From assembly GCF_007747795.1 (NCBI RefSeq), contig NZ_CP036275.1, positions 3,024,853 to 3,088,852 of the forward strand: a DNA stretch of 64,000 nucleotides. The letters are read 5' to 3'. A program made the position numbers and the translations under genes. Under the pieces are notes generated by a model that made no database searches, was not told the origin of the DNA, and worked only from the letters and a program-made list of their open reading frames with translations. Of the stretch, positions 1 through 11,389 are shown piece by piece (positions within the stretch are counted from its first letter, which is position 1; each line of letters starts with the position of its first letter). The DNA comes from Maioricimonas rarisocia (GTDB taxonomy: Bacteria; Planctomycetota; Planctomycetia; Planctomycetales; Planctomycetaceae).

Positions 1-2
1 AC

Positions 3-3000
3 CTGATGCAGCCGACCCGCGTCAACGCGTTCCACCGGATGCCGGTGTTCGATCTGACGCCGACGCAGCGATCGATCATCGCCACGACGCTCTCGAAGCA
101 GGGACGTGAAGGAGACCTGCAGTTCGGTCGCGGTCAGGAAAACAAACCCGACAGCGATGCTGTTCGTCGCGGCCGGGAGCTGGTCCAGACGCTGCGCTGC
201 GGTGCCTGCCATAAGAGCCCACTGGCCGAACCGGATGTCAGCCAGCTTCCGCAGCTGACCGGTCCGGTCGAAGACACGCAGCAGTCCTGCCTGGGACAAT
301 CCGCCGACCGCAAGACTGGACGGCCCGTCTACCGGAACATCGATCGCGACGCGGTTCTTGCCTATCTGGCGACACGACAGGGATCGCTGTCGACGCCCTC
401 GGAGTTTGAACACGGCCAGATTGCTCTGCACCGCCGCAACTGCCTGTCCTGTCACGAGCGTGGTCTTGCGACGGGAATCGTGCCGACGGCGGGCAAGGTC
501 GCCCGGACCGATCCGGAGTTCTTCGGCCAGAGCCAGGCACTGATTCCGCCCAGCCTGACCGCCGTGGGAGACAAGCTGTACGAGAAAGCACTGGAGGAGT
601 CGGTCGTCGCCGGTCCGTCGCCCCGCCGGCGACCGTGGCTGCAGATTCAGATGCCGAAGTTTGCGCACTCGGCCGAGGAGAAGGCCGCGCTGACGCACCA
701 TCTGCTCACCCACGACCGTATCGCCGACGGCGCGCCTCCCGAGGTGCTCGGCTACCCGGTTGAACCGCCTGCAGAGACCGACAGTGCCCTGCTCGCCGGG
801 CGAACGCTGATGGGAGCCTCCGGACTGAGCTGCATCGCCTGTCATCAGTACGGCGACTACGTGCCCCCCAAAGTGGCGATCGCGACCCGCGGCTCGAACC
901 TGTTTCTGGTGGGTAAGCGGATCCGCCGTGAGTTCTTCCATCGCTGGACCCGTTCGCCGCTGCGGATCGTTCCCGGAATGGAAATGCCCGCCTTCGAACG
1001 TCCTGTTCCCGGAGTACTGGACGGGCACATGGAAACACAGCTGGCGGCCATCTGGGCGGCGATTAACGACCCCCGCTTCGATGCTCCGACCGATTCGGCG
1101 GTGGTCGAGCAGTTGCTCGTCGTGGCGTCCGACGCGGCTCCGAGAATTGTGCGAGACGTGTTCACCGTCACCGAAGCCAACGGTGGAGGATCGGCTGCCC
1201 GGGCATTTGCGGTCGGTTTTCCGAACGCTCACAGCGTGCTGATCGATGCGGATTCGATGGTCGTGCGGGGCTGGACGTTCGGAGAGTTTGCCCGCCAGCG
1301 GACCCAGGGGAAAAGCTGGTTCTGGGATCTGGCCGGTGCCGACGTAGCGACGGGATGGACGCCCGCTTCCGAGATCCGCCTGCAGCAGACGACGATCAAT
1401 CGCACGCTGGGGCCGGTGGCAATCCTCGGACGGACCGCCGATCTGCACAGTTATCGCACGACGGACAACTCCGTCGAACTGAAGTACGAGTTGACGTTCC
1501 CTGCCCCCGAGGGTGGCGACGAAGAGGAGCTGACCGTCGAAGTGACGGAGACGCTGCAGCCGATACCGGCGTCCGCCGACGGGCGAACCGGTTGGCAGCG
1601 GCAGATCGAACTGAGCGGCTTTGGCGACCTGAAGCCGATCTTTCAACCGGACACCCTGCAGGGCGTGCTCGGCCGGCCGCAGGTTCGCGTTGGCGGTATG
1701 TCGACGGTCGGTCACGACGGCGGCCAACTGGTGCCGATCCCGTTCCAGTTCGGAAGGTCCAGCGCCACTGCCTCTATCACGGTCGAGTATACGGCCGGTC
1801 TCACGGGCCGCCCGCTGCCCGTCAAACCACGCCCGGAACGACCGCGCAACGAGGCGACCGTCACAACGGCCCCCGGCTTCGTTGGTGAGCGACTCAATCT
1901 GTCCCCCGACATCATGCCGACCTCGATCGCCTGGAACTCGGCGGGCGAGCTGGTGTTCACGTCTCTCAAGGGGCACGTTTACGTCGCCCGCGACTCGGAC
2001 GGTGACGGCACTGAAGATGAGCTGGTTCTGTTCGAAGAGGGTCTTGCGGCACCATTCGGCATCATGGCCGATGGTGATTCGCTGCTCGTCGCCCACAAAC
2101 CGGAACTGATCCGCCTGCGGGATACCGACGGCGATGGTCGTGCCGACGAGCGGACCATCGTGGCGGATGGCTGGGGCTACACGGATGACTATCACGACTG
2201 GACCACCGGTCCGGTACGCGACGACGACGGCAACATCTACGTCGCGATCGGCAGCGATTACGCGCAGAAAGGTCGCACGTCGCCCCTGACGCGGTGGCGG
2301 GGAACGGTCATCCGCATTGCCCCCAACGGGACGATGGAACCGATCGCACGCGGCATGCGGTACCCGATCGGCATTGCCGCCGATTCGGAGGGACGGCTGT
2401 TCGTCAGCGATCAGCAGGGTGTCGCCAACACGTTTAACGAGGTGAACCACGTGATCCCGGGGCACTTTTACGGCGTTGCCGCCCGGGACGATCAGGAACC
2501 ACCCGAAGAAACCCGCCCGGCGGTTCAGATTCCGCACCCCTGGACCCGCAGCGTCAACGGTCTGGCGTTTCTTCCCGAGGACCTGGACGGACCCTGGGCG
2601 CCGTTCGCCGGTCATGGTGTTGGCTTCGAGTACAACAACCGGTTCCTGGTTCGCTTTACCACGCAGGAAGTCAACGGAATGCTGCAGGGGGCGTCCTACG
2701 CTCTGACCGGTACCGAATGGGACAATGAGCAGCAGACATTTCTGGGACCGATCTGCGGTGCGGTCGGCCCCGACGGGCAGCTGTACGTCGGAAGCATTCA
2801 CGACAGCGGCTGGCTCGGCGGACAGAACACGGGCGAGATCGTCCGGCTGCGTCCCGGCGGCTCGAAGCTGCCGAACGGTATCCGAGAGCTGCGGGCCACG
2901 TCGGACGGCTTCGAGATCGAATTCGTGCGGCCCGTGGATCCGAAGACCGCCGGCAATGCCGCGAGCTATCAGATTTCCGGCTACACGCGGGTCTGGGAGG

Positions 3001-3206
3001 GCTCTTACGCGACTCCCGATTCCGGCCGATATCAGCCGCGCATCGGGCAGGTCAACCTGTCGGCGGATGGTCGTGTGGTCCGGCTTTCGGTCGATGACCT
3101 GAGAGAGAAGTACGTCTACGAGCTGACGGTCTCCGCCCGCTCGGCAGACGGCTCGAAGCTGGCGCCCGAGACGGCTCACTATACGATGAATTCCGTTCCC
3201 CGGTAG
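3..3206 (+). CDS. Planctomycete cytochrome c-like / soluble dehydrogenase-like secreted protein, 5' truncated
   Basis: The reading frame is open at the left edge, so the N-terminus (probably with a signal peptide) lies outside the window; the first in-frame ATG is at 6. Numbered from that ATG, three heme-attachment CxxCH motifs are visible: CGACH at residues 65-69, CLSCH at 146-150 and CIACH at 276-280. This predicts a covalently heme-bearing extracytoplasmic protein. A middle stretch of unassigned type follows, then from about residue 620 a beta-propeller region of the PVC dehydrogenase/glucose-sorbosone type with acidic D-x-DGDG loops. The last 90 residues look like an Ig-like domain. Proteins of this build are plentiful in Planctomycetes and thought to act in periplasmic redox steps on carbohydrates, but the substrate is unknown. 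The downstream DUF971 gene is on the same strand after about 40 bp. Confidence 0.8.
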   Translation: MMQPTRVNAFHRMPVFDLTPTQRSIIATTLSKQGREGDLQFGRGQENKPDSDAVRRGRELVQTLRCGACHKSPLAEPDVSQLPQLTGPVEDTQQSCLGQSADRKTGRPVYRNIDRDAVLAYLATRQGSLSTPSEFEHGQIALHRRNCLSCHERGLATGIVPTAGKVARTDPEFFGQSQALIPPSLTAVGDKLYEKALEESVVAGPSPRRRPWLQIQMPKFAHSAEEKAALTHHLLTHDRIADGAPPEVLGYPVEPPAETDSALLAGRTLMGASGLSCIACHQYGDYVPPKVAIATRGSNLFLVGKRIRREFFHRWTRSPLRIVPGMEMPAFERPVPGVLDGHMETQLAAIWAAINDPRFDAPTDSAVVEQLLVVASDAAPRIVRDVFTVTEANGGGSAARAFAVGFPNAHSVLIDADSMVVRGWTFGEFARQRTQGKSWFWDLAGADVATGWTPASEIRLQQTTINRTLGPVAILGRTADLHSYRTTDNSVELKYELTFPAPEGGDEEELTVEVTETLQPIPASADGRTGWQRQIELSGFGDLKPIFQPDTLQGVLGRPQVRVGGMSTVGHDGGQLVPIPFQFGRSSATASITVEYTAGLTGRPLPVKPRPERPRNEATVTTAPGFVGERLNLSPDIMPTSIAWNSAGELVFTSLKGHVYVARDSDGDGTEDELVLFEEGLAAPFGIMADGDSLLVAHKPELIRLRDTDGDGRADERTIVADGWGYTDDYHDWTTGPVRDDDGNIYVAIGSDYAQKGRTSPLTRWRGTVIRIAPNGTMEPIARGMRYPIGIAADSEGRLFVSDQQGVANTFNEVNHVIPGHFYGVAARDDQEPPEETRPAVQIPHPWTRSVNGLAFLPEDLDGPWAPFAGHGVGFEYNNRFLVRFTTQEVNGMLQGASYALTGTEWDNEQQTFLGPICGAVGPDGQLYVGSIHDSGWLGGQNTGEIVRLRPGGSKLPNGIRELRATSDGFEIEFVRPVDPKTAGNAASYQISGYTRVWEGSYATPDSGRYQPRIGQVNLSADGRVVRLSVDDLREKYVYELTVSARSADGSKLAPETAHYTMNSVPR

Positions 3207-3244
3207 ACTCTCGATCGGGCAGAAGGAGTCAATCCGCTCCGTTC

Positions 3245-3574
3245 GTGCGGGGAATCATGGCGTCGATACCGAGCAACATCCGTGCACTCAGCGAGGAGCA
3301 CGTTCTCGAACTGACCTGGCCGGACGGTCGCGTGCAGCGGATACCGTTCGTCTATCTGCGGGGGGAGTGTCCCTGCGCCGAATGCGTGCACGAGGTGACG
3401 GGCGAGAAACTGATCGACGTGGATTCGATTCCACGCGATGTGCATCCCACGAAGCTGGGGCTCTCGGGAAACTACGCTCTGCGGATCGTCTGGAGTGACG
3501 GACACTTTGCGGGTCTGTACACGTGGGACCGCCTGAGCGGTCTGAAGGAATCCGGGCCGGACGCAGCCCGCTGA
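3245..3574 (+). CDS. DUF971 (gamma-butyrobetaine hydroxylase N-terminal-like) protein
   Basis: A roughly 105-residue protein consisting of one DUF971 domain: L-x-W-x-DGR near the N-terminus, then the conserved LRGECPCAEC segment, and a C-terminal LRIVWSDGH followed by GLYTWDRL. In eukaryotic relatives this fold is the N-terminal metal-binding domain of gamma-butyrobetaine hydroxylase; the stand-alone bacterial form is often linked to Fe-S or Mrp-type proteins, with no settled role. The GTG at 3245 lies 15 nt after an AGAAGGAG-like ribosome site; an ATG at 3257 is an alternative start. The next gene (CYTH) begins about 23 bp after the stop, so the two may be co-transcribed. Confidence 0.8.
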   Translation: MRGIMASIPSNIRALSEEHVLELTWPDGRVQRIPFVYLRGECPCAECVHEVTGEKLIDVDSIPRDVHPTKLGLSGNYALRIVWSDGHFAGLYTWDRLSGLKESGPDAAR

Positions 3575-3597
3575 AGGATGGAAGGCAGGAACCGACC

Positions 3598-4167
3598 ATG
3601 GCCGACTATGAAGTCGAAATGAAATTCCCGCTTCGCGATGCGGACCGCGTGCGCGCGCGACTGGAAGAGCTGGGAGCGAAAACCAGTCCGCAGGAGCAGC
3701 AGTGCGATCTCTATTTCGCCCATCCCGAGCGTGACTTTGCCCGAACCGACGAGGCGTTTCGCATCCGCAGCATCGGCGACGAGAACCTCGTGACGTACAA
3801 GGGGCCCCTGCTCGATCAGCAGACCAAGACCCGCCAGGAGATCGAACTCGCGTTCGAAGCTGGTCCGGTCGCGGCACAGAAGATGTGGGAGCTGTTTCGG
3901 GCCCTCGGGTTCAACGAGGTTCGCCGCGTCCAGAAAGTCCGGACGCAGTATAAAATGCGGTGGAACGACTACGACTTCAGCCTCGCTCTCGACTCGGTGG
4001 ATGAACTGGGCGAATATGTCGAAGTCGAGATTCTGGCTGATCAATCCAACTGGGAAGCGGCCCGCGACGCAGCCCAGGCGCTGGCCCGGGAACTGAGCCT
4101 CGAGGATTCGGAACGCCGATCGTACCTGCAGATGCTGCTGGAGAAGGACGCCCATAGAACCGGCTGA
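3598..4167 (+). CDS. Class IV adenylate cyclase-like CYTH domain protein (CyaB family)
   Basis: A 189-residue CYTH-superfamily protein. The N-terminal YEVEMKF gives the E-x-E-x-K triphosphate/metal-binding signature (E5, E7, K9). Alternating acidic and basic strands typical of the triphosphate tunnel fold follow, with R-x-R in FRIRSIG, TYKGP, and a late EVEILAD strand. Family members include class IV adenylate cyclases and thiamine or inorganic triphosphatases, so the reaction (cAMP formation or tripolyphosphate hydrolysis) is not decided by sequence. Length fits the family. The ATG at 3598 is chosen because the family signature starts immediately after it and a purine-rich GGAAGG-type site precedes it. 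It lies between a DUF971 gene and recA, with no evident functional link. Confidence 0.8.
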   Translation: MADYEVEMKFPLRDADRVRARLEELGAKTSPQEQQCDLYFAHPERDFARTDEAFRIRSIGDENLVTYKGPLLDQQTKTRQEIELAFEAGPVAAQKMWELFRALGFNEVRRVQKVRTQYKMRWNDYDFSLALDSVDELGEYVEVEILADQSNWEAARDAAQALARELSLEDSERRSYLQMLLEKDAHRTG

Positions 4168-4199
4168 ATCGTTTGCCGTCGGGCCGGACAACTTCGGGA

Positions 4200-4228
4200 T
4201 TGCCAACCCGAATGTTTCGCGGTACTAT
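4200..4228 (+). promoter_or_regulatory. Putative sigma-70 promoter of recA
   Basis: TTGCCA at 4200-4205, a 17-nt spacer, and TACTAT at 4223-4228, located about 50 bp before the recA ATG. The -35 box matches five of six consensus bases and the -10 box four of six. An AAGGAG ribosome site (4266-4271) follows 7 nt before the start codon. No clear LexA-type dyad was seen around it. Confidence 0.5.
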
Positions 4229-4278
4229 TCACCTGTACACATACTCGTTCATGCCGGAACAGCGGAAGGAGCGCGTGC

Positions 4279-5400
<1,122 letters not shown>

Positions 5401-5473
5401 CGTGACGTTCGGATCGGGGATCTCCCGTACCGGACGAGGCGGTTCGTTGCGGCACAGGCCGGGGGCAGACGCG

Positions 5474-7042
5474 ATGCGACAGAAGATCCGTGAGGCGAAC
5501 GTGTGCAGCGCATCGTCGCGGCTCGCATTTTTGCTGCCACTGGTGATCGTTCTGGCTTCGGCTCCGGTTCTCCCCGCGCAGGATGGTGCTGGCCGCGATC
5601 TGCTACGGGCATTCGAGTCGCAGCTTCAGGAGGCGATTGCCGGTGCCGAGAAGTCAGTCGTCAGCATCCACGTGACGGGCGCGAGTCGCGGCCCGCGCAT
5701 CGTCGATCCGTTCGGCCTCAACCGGTCTGAGCGGCGCCCGGCGGCTGCGGAAGCGGGGGCTCCCTTCGGGGCGGGTGTCGTGATCGGTCGCGGCCGGGCC
5801 GACAACGACCGCTTCGTGCTGACGAACTATCACGTCCTCTCTGGGTCCCGGCGGCTGGAGCCGGAGGAACTCTCCCGGCAGAGGGTTCTGGTGACGCTGG
5901 CAACGCGGGATCAGATCCCGGGAGAAGTCGTCGCGGCCGATCCTCGCAGTGATCTGGCCGTATTGAGGTTGCGGCTGGACGGAACCGGCATCACACCGGC
6001 GGACGTTCCGGCGCTGCGACTGGGCGATGGTTCGAAGCTTCGCAAAGGACAGATGGTGATTGCTCTGGGGAACCCGTATGCCATCGCGGCCGACGGGTCT
6101 GCCAGCGCCAGCCTCGGAATCGTCAGCAACATCTCGCGTCGACCGGTGGATGCGACGACCGAAGACGAAGGGGACCTGCCGTCGCTTCACGAGTACGGTA
6201 CGCTTCTGCACCTGGACACGCGGTTGCAACTGGGGGGCAGTGGCGGGGCGCTGCTCGACCTCGACGGGCAGTTCATCGGGCTGACGACGTCTCTGGCCGC
6301 GATCCGGGGATACGAGAGGTCGGTCGGCTACGCGATTCCCTTCGACGACGGATTTCGGCGGATCATCGAGACACTGCTGGAAGGGTACGAGGTTGAGTAC
6401 GGCTTTCTCGGCATTTCGCTTGGCCGCTCGCTGACGGACATGACCCCTCCCGAACGTCGCGTCGCCGGCCAGGCGGGCGGTGCCCGGGTGATGCATGTTG
6501 CCGCGGATTCTCCGGCTGACGAATCCGGTCTGCGAACCGGCGACCTGATCCTGCAGGTCGATGGACGTCCGGTGTACAGCGACAGCGATCTGTTGCGAGA
6601 GGTCGGTCTGGCGGCTCCGGGAACGGAAGTCCTGCTGACCGTGCTGAGTCGTCGCACACAGCGTCGGCGGCGCATGCCCGTGCGCCTGGGGAAGTGGCCC
6701 GTTCCTGACGATCGGGGCATTGTCGCGACCCGCGAGCGTTACCCGATGTGGCGTGGCGTGCAGGTGGACTACCCGACTGGTCGTCGACGGTTTCTGCCGG
6801 ACGACTGGCTCACGCGATACCTGCGGGCGGTGGTCGTGGTCGATGTGGCCGAAGGAAGTCCTGCCGCGCAGTCGGGGCTGCGGGCCGGGGACTTCGTCAC
6901 GGAGGTGAACGGCCAGCGTGTCGAGACTCCCGCTGCGTTTGTGCGGGCCGTCGCTGACAAGGACGCCGTCGAACTTGCGTTGCTCGATGGCCGTGCAGTG
7001 ACGGTTGCAGCCCCGTCTGTCTCTCGCGAAGCGGGCGATTAA
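5474..7042 (+). CDS. Deg/HtrA-type trypsin-like serine protease with two PDZ domains
   Basis: A 522-residue secreted S1C-family protease. A signal peptide (about residues 17-36, ending near LPAQ) is followed by a trypsin-like domain. The triad is readable: H120 in NYHVL, D160 in PRSDLAVL and S256 in [13 protein letters not shown] domain at about 305-400 carries the [11 protein letters not shown] motif and a second at about 440-515 carries [11 protein letters not shown]. This matches HtrA/DegP-like envelope quality-control proteases. The ATG at 5474 is chosen because it places the hydrophobic signal correctly; upstream in-frame codons run back into recA. The protease and chaperone roles are inferred from family membership; the physiological substrate is unknown. 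Confidence 0.9.
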   Translation: MRQKIREANVCSASSRLAFLLPLVIVLASAPVLPAQDGAGRDLLRAFESQLQEAIAGAEKSVVSIHVTGASRGPRIVDPFGLNRSERRPAAAEAGAPFGAGVVIGRGRADNDRFVLTNYHVLSGSRRLEPEELSRQRVLVTLATRDQIPGEVVAADPRSDLAVLRLRLDGTGITPADVPALRLGDGSKLRKGQMVIALGNPYAIAADGSASASLGIVSNISRRPVDATTEDEGDLPSLHEYGTLLHLDTRLQLGGSGGALLDLDGQFIGLTTSLAAIRGYERSVGYAIPFDDGFRRIIETLLEGYEVEYGFLGISLGRSLTDMTPPERRVAGQAGGARVMHVAADSPADESGLRTGDLILQVDGRPVYSDSDLLREVGLAAPGTEVLLTVLSRRTQRRRRMPVRLGKWPVPDDRGIVATRERYPMWRGVQVDYPTGRRRFLPDDWLTRYLRAVVVVDVAEGSPAAQSGLRAGDFVTEVNGQRVETPAAFVRAVADKDAVELALLDGRAVTVAAPSVSREAGD

Positions 7043-7185
7043 GCAGAAGTCCGGTACTGAACCGGGGGTTCGGTTTTCACTCTCGCCGGGCTCGGCTACG
7101 ATCCGTCGGTGCCAGGGACAGCCCACCGTTGCATTGCGCGCGGGCGGCCGAGCCAGAACAGAGGACCAGTGGCAGAAGTCTGAAC

Positions 7186-9822
7186 ATGAAAACCGACGAA
7201 ATCCGCGAAGCTTATCTGTCGTTCTTCGAGTCGAAGGGGTGTGTGAGACGCCCCAGCGACGTTCTGGTCCCCCGCGAAGACCCGACGGTGCTGTTCACGC
7301 CGGCCGGCATGAACCAGTTCAAGAACGAGTTCCTCGGCGTGGGCAAGCTCGAGTTCACCCGCGCAACGACGTGCCAGAAGTGCATTCGGACAGGGGACAT
7401 CGGGAACGTCGGGATCACGGCGTATCACCATACCTTCTTCGAGATGCTGGGGAACTTCTCGTTCGGGGATTACTTCAAGAAGGAAGCGATCCACTGGGCG
7501 TGGGAACTGCTGACCGGCAAGCAATGGTTCGGCCTGGATCCCGAGCGACTGACCGTGACGGTCTATCTCGACGACGATGAGGCGTTCGGCATCTGGGAGA
7601 AGGAAATCGGTCTCCCCGCCGATCGGATCCGCCGCGACGACGAATACGAGAACTTCTGGCCGGCCGGCGCTCCCACCGAGGGACCCGACGGGGTTTGCGG
7701 GCCGTGCAGCGAGATCTACTACCATCCGCCCAGCGGCGGTAAGGAAGTCGAGATCTGGAATCTCGTGTTCACGCAGTTCAATCGGGTCGGCAACCCGCCC
7801 GACAACCTCCGGCCGCTGCCGAAGAAGAACATCGATACCGGCATGGGGCTCGAGCGGATCGCCTCCGTGATGCAGGGGGTGGAGAGTAACTTCGAGATCG
7901 ACACCCTCAAGTCGCTCTGCATGGCCGCTGGCGATTCGGTCGGTCTGAAGTACTCGTTCGACGCTCCGCACGGCCGTCCACTCCGCCGTGTTGCCGACCA
8001 TGTTCGTGCCGTCGCGATGTGCATCCACGAAGGGGTGCAGCCGGGCAACACGAAGCAGAGTTACGTCGTGCGTCAGCTGTTGCGACGGGCGGTCCTCGAA
8101 GGCTACCTGCTCGGCAAGCAGCAGCCGTTTCTGCATTCGCTCGTTCCCGCTGTCGTCGACGTGATGCGGACGCCCTATCCCGACGTTGCCGAATCGGCCG
8201 AGTCGGTCGCCAACGTGATTCGGGAGGAGGAAGACCACTTCCTCGGCATCGTCGAACGGGGACTCTCGAAATTTGATCGGCTGGTCGAGAACTGCCGGAA
8301 GGACGGGGCCAGTGTCATTCCGGGCGAAGCCGCCTTCGAACTGCACACGCAGGATGGCTTTCTGGTCGAGCTGACCGAGACCATGGCGGCCCGGTACAAC
8401 CTCAAGATCGACCGCGAGCGGTTTACCGCGCTGATGAAGCAGCACGAGCAGCTCAGCGGCCGGGTGACGGCCGACTCGGTCATGGCCGAAGGACCGCTGG
8501 ATGCTCTGAGGAAGACCGCCGGCGGAACCGAATTCCTCGGCTACGAGGCGACGCAGTCGTCGGCGAAGGTCGTGGGCATCATCGCCGAAAAGCAGCTGGT
8601 CGAGTCGCTTGAAGAAGTTGGCCATGCGGATGCCGTCGGCATCGTTCTCGATCGCACGCCGTTCTACGGCGAGGCGGGCGGGCAGGTCGGAGACATTGGC
8701 AGTTTGACCGCCGAGGGGGTGCTCTTCGAAGTGGTCGATACGCAGCGGGATGGCGAACTGCTGCTGCACATCGGACATCTCAAGCAGGGAACGCTGCAGG
8801 TCGGGGACACCGTCGACGCCACCGTCAAAGGGGGGCGTCGTGCCGGAATCCGTCGGGCGCACTCCGCGACGCACCTGCTGCACCACGCGTTGCGGCAAAC
8901 GCTCGGCCCGAATGCGATGCAGCGGGGTTCGAAGGTCGAAGATGACGTGCTGCGATTCGATTTCGCCCACAAGGGGCCGATGACACCCGAGGAGATCCGC
9001 GAGGTCGAAGACGAGATCAATGCCCGGATTGCCGAAGGGGCCGTGGTCAGCACGGCCCTGATGGGAATCAAGGAGGCCCGCGAAGCCGGCGCGATGGCGC
9101 TGTTCGGCGAAAAGTATCCGGACAAGGTTCGCGTCGTTTCGATGGGAGAGTTCAGCAAGGAACTGTGTGGCGGGACGCATCTGTCGAACACTGGTCAGGT
9201 CGGACTGTGCCGGATCGTTTCCGAAGAGCCGGTCGCCAAGGGGGTGCGTCGGATTGTTGCCTACACCGGTCACCGGGCCATCGAGAGCGTCCGCGAGGCG
9301 GAAGGGCTGCTGAAGGAACTTTCGCAGGTCCTCAAGACGCCTCAGCCACAGGACCTGCCTCGCCGGGCAATGCAGCTGCAGGACGAAGTCAAACAGCTCC
9401 GGCAGGAGCTGGCAAAGTACACACGCGCCTCGGTGGCCGATCAGGCAGCCGCGTTCCTCCAGGAGGCGGACGAAATCGAAGGCGTCAAAGTCGTCTGCCG
9501 CCGCGTCGAAGGTGGCGACCGCGACATCCTGCGGGAGTATGCCGATCAGCTCCGCTCCGGCAAGCAGGACGTCTGCCTGCTGCTGGCGACGGAAGTCGAG
9601 GGGAAAGTGGCCCTCATCGCTGCCGTCAGCAAGGACCTCACAAAGAAAGGGGTCAAAGCGGGGGACTGCGTGCGTGAAGCGGCGAAGGCGGTGGGGGGCG
9701 GCGGAGGTGGCCGTCCCGACCTGGCCGAGGCTGGCGGCAAAGATCCCTCGAAGATCGACGACGCGCTTGCCGCGGCGTCCAGCTTCTATTCCGAAAAACT
9801 GGCCGCTGCAGCACAGGCATAG
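7186..9822 (+). CDS. alaS: Alanine--tRNA ligase
   Basis: An 878-residue AlaRS that charges tRNA-Ala and proof-reads mischarged Ser/Gly. The N-terminal class II catalytic core starts immediately at the ATG ([14 protein letters not shown]), with the [10 protein letters not shown] and [14 protein letters not shown] blocks. The editing-domain zinc motif is complete: H559-x3-H563 in HSATHLLHH and C661-x3-H665 in ELCGGTH. The C-Ala region with [17 protein letters not shown] is present at the end. Length matches the bacterial family. The start at 7186 was preferred over upstream in-frame codons because it aligns with the family N-terminus. A GC-rich hairpin lies about 30 bp after the stop. Confidence 0.98.
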   Translation: MKTDEIREAYLSFFESKGCVRRPSDVLVPREDPTVLFTPAGMNQFKNEFLGVGKLEFTRATTCQKCIRTGDIGNVGITAYHHTFFEMLGNFSFGDYFKKEAIHWAWELLTGKQWFGLDPERLTVTVYLDDDEAFGIWEKEIGLPADRIRRDDEYENFWPAGAPTEGPDGVCGPCSEIYYHPPSGGKEVEIWNLVFTQFNRVGNPPDNLRPLPKKNIDTGMGLERIASVMQGVESNFEIDTLKSLCMAAGDSVGLKYSFDAPHGRPLRRVADHVRAVAMCIHEGVQPGNTKQSYVVRQLLRRAVLEGYLLGKQQPFLHSLVPAVVDVMRTPYPDVAESAESVANVIREEEDHFLGIVERGLSKFDRLVENCRKDGASVIPGEAAFELHTQDGFLVELTETMAARYNLKIDRERFTALMKQHEQLSGRVTADSVMAEGPLDALRKTAGGTEFLGYEATQSSAKVVGIIAEKQLVESLEEVGHADAVGIVLDRTPFYGEAGGQVGDIGSLTAEGVLFEVVDTQRDGELLLHIGHLKQGTLQVGDTVDATVKGGRRAGIRRAHSATHLLHHALRQTLGPNAMQRGSKVEDDVLRFDFAHKGPMTPEEIREVEDEINARIAEGAVVSTALMGIKEAREAGAMALFGEKYPDKVRVVSMGEFSKELCGGTHLSNTGQVGLCRIVSEEPVAKGVRRIVAYTGHRAIESVREAEGLLKELSQVLKTPQPQDLPRRAMQLQDEVKQLRQELAKYTRASVADQAAAFLQEADEIEGVKVVCRRVEGGDRDILREYADQLRSGKQDVCLLLATEVEGKVALIAAVSKDLTKKGVKAGDCVREAAKAVGGGGGGRPDLAEAGGKDPSKIDDALAAASSFYSEKLAAAAQA

Positions 9823-9854
9823 CGGTATGCGGGACAGCCGGATCGGCCTCGTGG

Positions 9855-9872
9855 CCCCTGCCAGGTCAGGGG
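9855..9872 (+). terminator. GC-rich hairpin after alaS, possible terminator
   Basis: CCCCTG and CAGGGG arms separated by a 6-nt loop, 32 bp downstream of the alaS stop. There is no T-tract, so this is only a candidate (it could also merely protect the 3' end). The rest of the 9823-10094 spacer shows a second small CCGGC/GCCGG hairpin at about 9964-9976 and nothing else recognisable. Confidence 0.3.
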
Positions 9873-10094
9873 GCCGGTCGTGCCGGTATCGCCCGACGAA
9901 CTGTCGTCAAATCCGGTCGCCGCGGTTGTTTCGGGTTGGAACGTCTCGGGCGGGACCCGATAACCGGCAGTGCCGGCGTGATCAATGCCGCACGTCCGAC
10001 GGCAGCGGCTTCGTGCGCCGTTGCCGGTCAAAGGCGTTGACGACGTTCGTAGGGGCTTGGTAAAAGCAATGGTGGCAAGCTCTTTCGGCGCATC

Positions 10095-10934
10095 ATGTTT
10101 GAAACGGGGATGACGACCGTGCCCGCATCTGTTCTTCGAGTCGGTTTTCTGGCGATCGCGGTGAGTGCCGCGCAACTTGTTGTCTGCGAAGAGTCTCAGG
10201 CACAGGTCACGCGCGGGTTCCTGCAGACAGCTCCCGCAATTGCCAGTGGTGAGGAACTGAATCGGCAGCCCGATCTGTGGGTCATGGAGATCCAGTTCAA
10301 GCAGATGCGGATGACCTGGGTCGACATCACCGACCCGGAGACGGGCGAGACCAACCGCGAACAGGTCTGGTATCTGGCCTACCGGACGCTCAATCGCCCG
10401 CTCGCGACTCGTCAGCAGGCTGAGGAGGATCAGGCCCCGGTCATCGAACTGGATCCGGTTCCGAGTCAGCACCGGCTCATCCCGGAGTTCGTGCTGGTGA
10501 CCTACGACGATCGTGAGTCAGAAATCCCCGAACGAATCGCCATGGATGAGGTAATCCCGGAGGCCGTCGCGCACATCAATCAGATTGAGCGCCGCCGCGA
10601 GTCCGATCCCGTCTACAAGGATCCGGTCTCGATCATTCAGCACGTTCCGGATGCTGTGCCTAAGGAAAGTGACGACCAGCCATGGGTTTATGGCGTCGCG
10701 ACCTGGCGTGGGATCGACCCCGATGCGGACTTCTTCAAGGTCGTTCTCAAAGGGTTCTCGAACGGCTACTTCATTCGGACGACCGGCGACCAGCCGATCG
10801 TCTGGCGGAAAGTGCTCGTACAGAAGTTCCTGCGACGCGGTGACCGGTTCGATCCCAATCAACGGGAATTCGAATTCGACGGTCCTGCCCAGTGGGATTA
10901 TCTTCCGGACACCCCCAGCCTCACCGGAGAGTGA
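10095..10934 (+). CDS. Secreted planctomycete protein of unknown function
   Basis: A 279-residue protein with a signal peptide (hydrophobic stretch VLRVGFLAIAVSAA, processing probably after the SQAQ segment near residue 37; an alternative ATG is at 10110). The mature part has no motif I can assign. It contains a block describing a beta-rich domain (LWVMEIQFKQMRMTWVD, then WYLAYRTLNRP) and a conserved-looking C-terminal WRGIDPDADFFKVVLKGFSNGY segment ending in WRKVLVQKFLRRGD. Similar secreted proteins upstream of rpmA are common in Planctomycetes, but no function is known. It is followed by a 150-bp spacer and rpmA, and may share its transcription. Confidence 0.75.
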   Translation: MFETGMTTVPASVLRVGFLAIAVSAAQLVVCEESQAQVTRGFLQTAPAIASGEELNRQPDLWVMEIQFKQMRMTWVDITDPETGETNREQVWYLAYRTLNRPLATRQQAEEDQAPVIELDPVPSQHRLIPEFVLVTYDDRESEIPERIAMDEVIPEAVAHINQIERRRESDPVYKDPVSIIQHVPDAVPKESDDQPWVYGVATWRGIDPDADFFKVVLKGFSNGYFIRTTGDQPIVWRKVLVQKFLRRGDRFDPNQREFEFDGPAQWDYLPDTPSLTGE

Positions 10935-11082
10935 CGGTCTGGACGAAGTCTGTTTTTTCTCTGCCTGAACTTGATGCTTTGCGCTGGTTCCGCAATCATG
11001 CGGTTCTGTCAGGTTAATTCCGCCGCAGCGGCACTGGCTGCAGGACAATCGCGGCGAGGTCTTACGTCAGGGTAGCGAGACG

Positions 11083-11337
11083 ATGGCTCATAAGAAGGGA
11101 CAGGGATCGACCCGCAACGGTCGCGATTCGATCTCCAAGCGACGTGGCGTGAAGAAGTTCGGTGGCGAGAGCGTTCGCGCCGGCAACATCCTCATTCGCC
11201 AGTGCGGCACCAAGTGGCACGCCGGCCAGAATGTGGGCGTGGGGAACGACTACACGCTGTTCGCGCTGATTGACGGCACGGTTGTCTTCGATCGCGACGG
11301 CCGACGCGTCAACGTTGCTGCCGCCGAGAATAACTGA
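11083..11337 (+). CDS. rpmA: 50S ribosomal protein L27
   Basis: An 84-residue bL27. The N-terminus [15 protein letters not shown] places the flexible tail directly after the initiator Met, without the cleavable leader found in Firmicutes. The body [19 protein letters not shown] and [12 protein letters not shown] match the family. L27 sits at the peptidyl-transferase centre of the large subunit. The usual partner rplU (L21) is not next to it in this window, which is unusual; the upstream neighbour is a secreted unknown. It converges with the solute-binding lipoprotein gene, whose stop lies about 50 bp away. Confidence 0.97.
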   Translation: MAHKKGQGSTRNGRDSISKRRGVKKFGGESVRAGNILIRQCGTKWHAGQNVGVGNDYTLFALIDGTVVFDRDGRRVNVAAAENN

Positions 11338-11389
11338 ATCCGGCTGTTTCCTGACCGCACCGCGACCGGATCGACAGCCGTGTCGCCCG

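Noticed and set aside
4229-4278. LexA/SOS box at recA
   Set aside because: No clear dyad matching either the E. coli CTGT-N8-ACAG or the GAAC-N4-GTTC type was found between the promoter and the start.
5654-7126. 490-residue minus-strand open frame opposite the HtrA-like gene
   Set aside because: Antisense shadow; composition is His/Arg/Gln-rich without any recognisable motif, while the plus-strand frame has the intact protease triad and PDZ domains.
7096-9273. 725-residue open frame on the minus strand opposite alaS
   Set aside because: It lies entirely within alaS on the other strand; long antisense frames are expected in GC-rich coding DNA, and no domain is visible.
10934-10980. T-run after the secreted unknown gene as a terminator
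   Set aside because: A TTTTTT run follows only a three-base stem; the hairpin is too small to support a terminator call.
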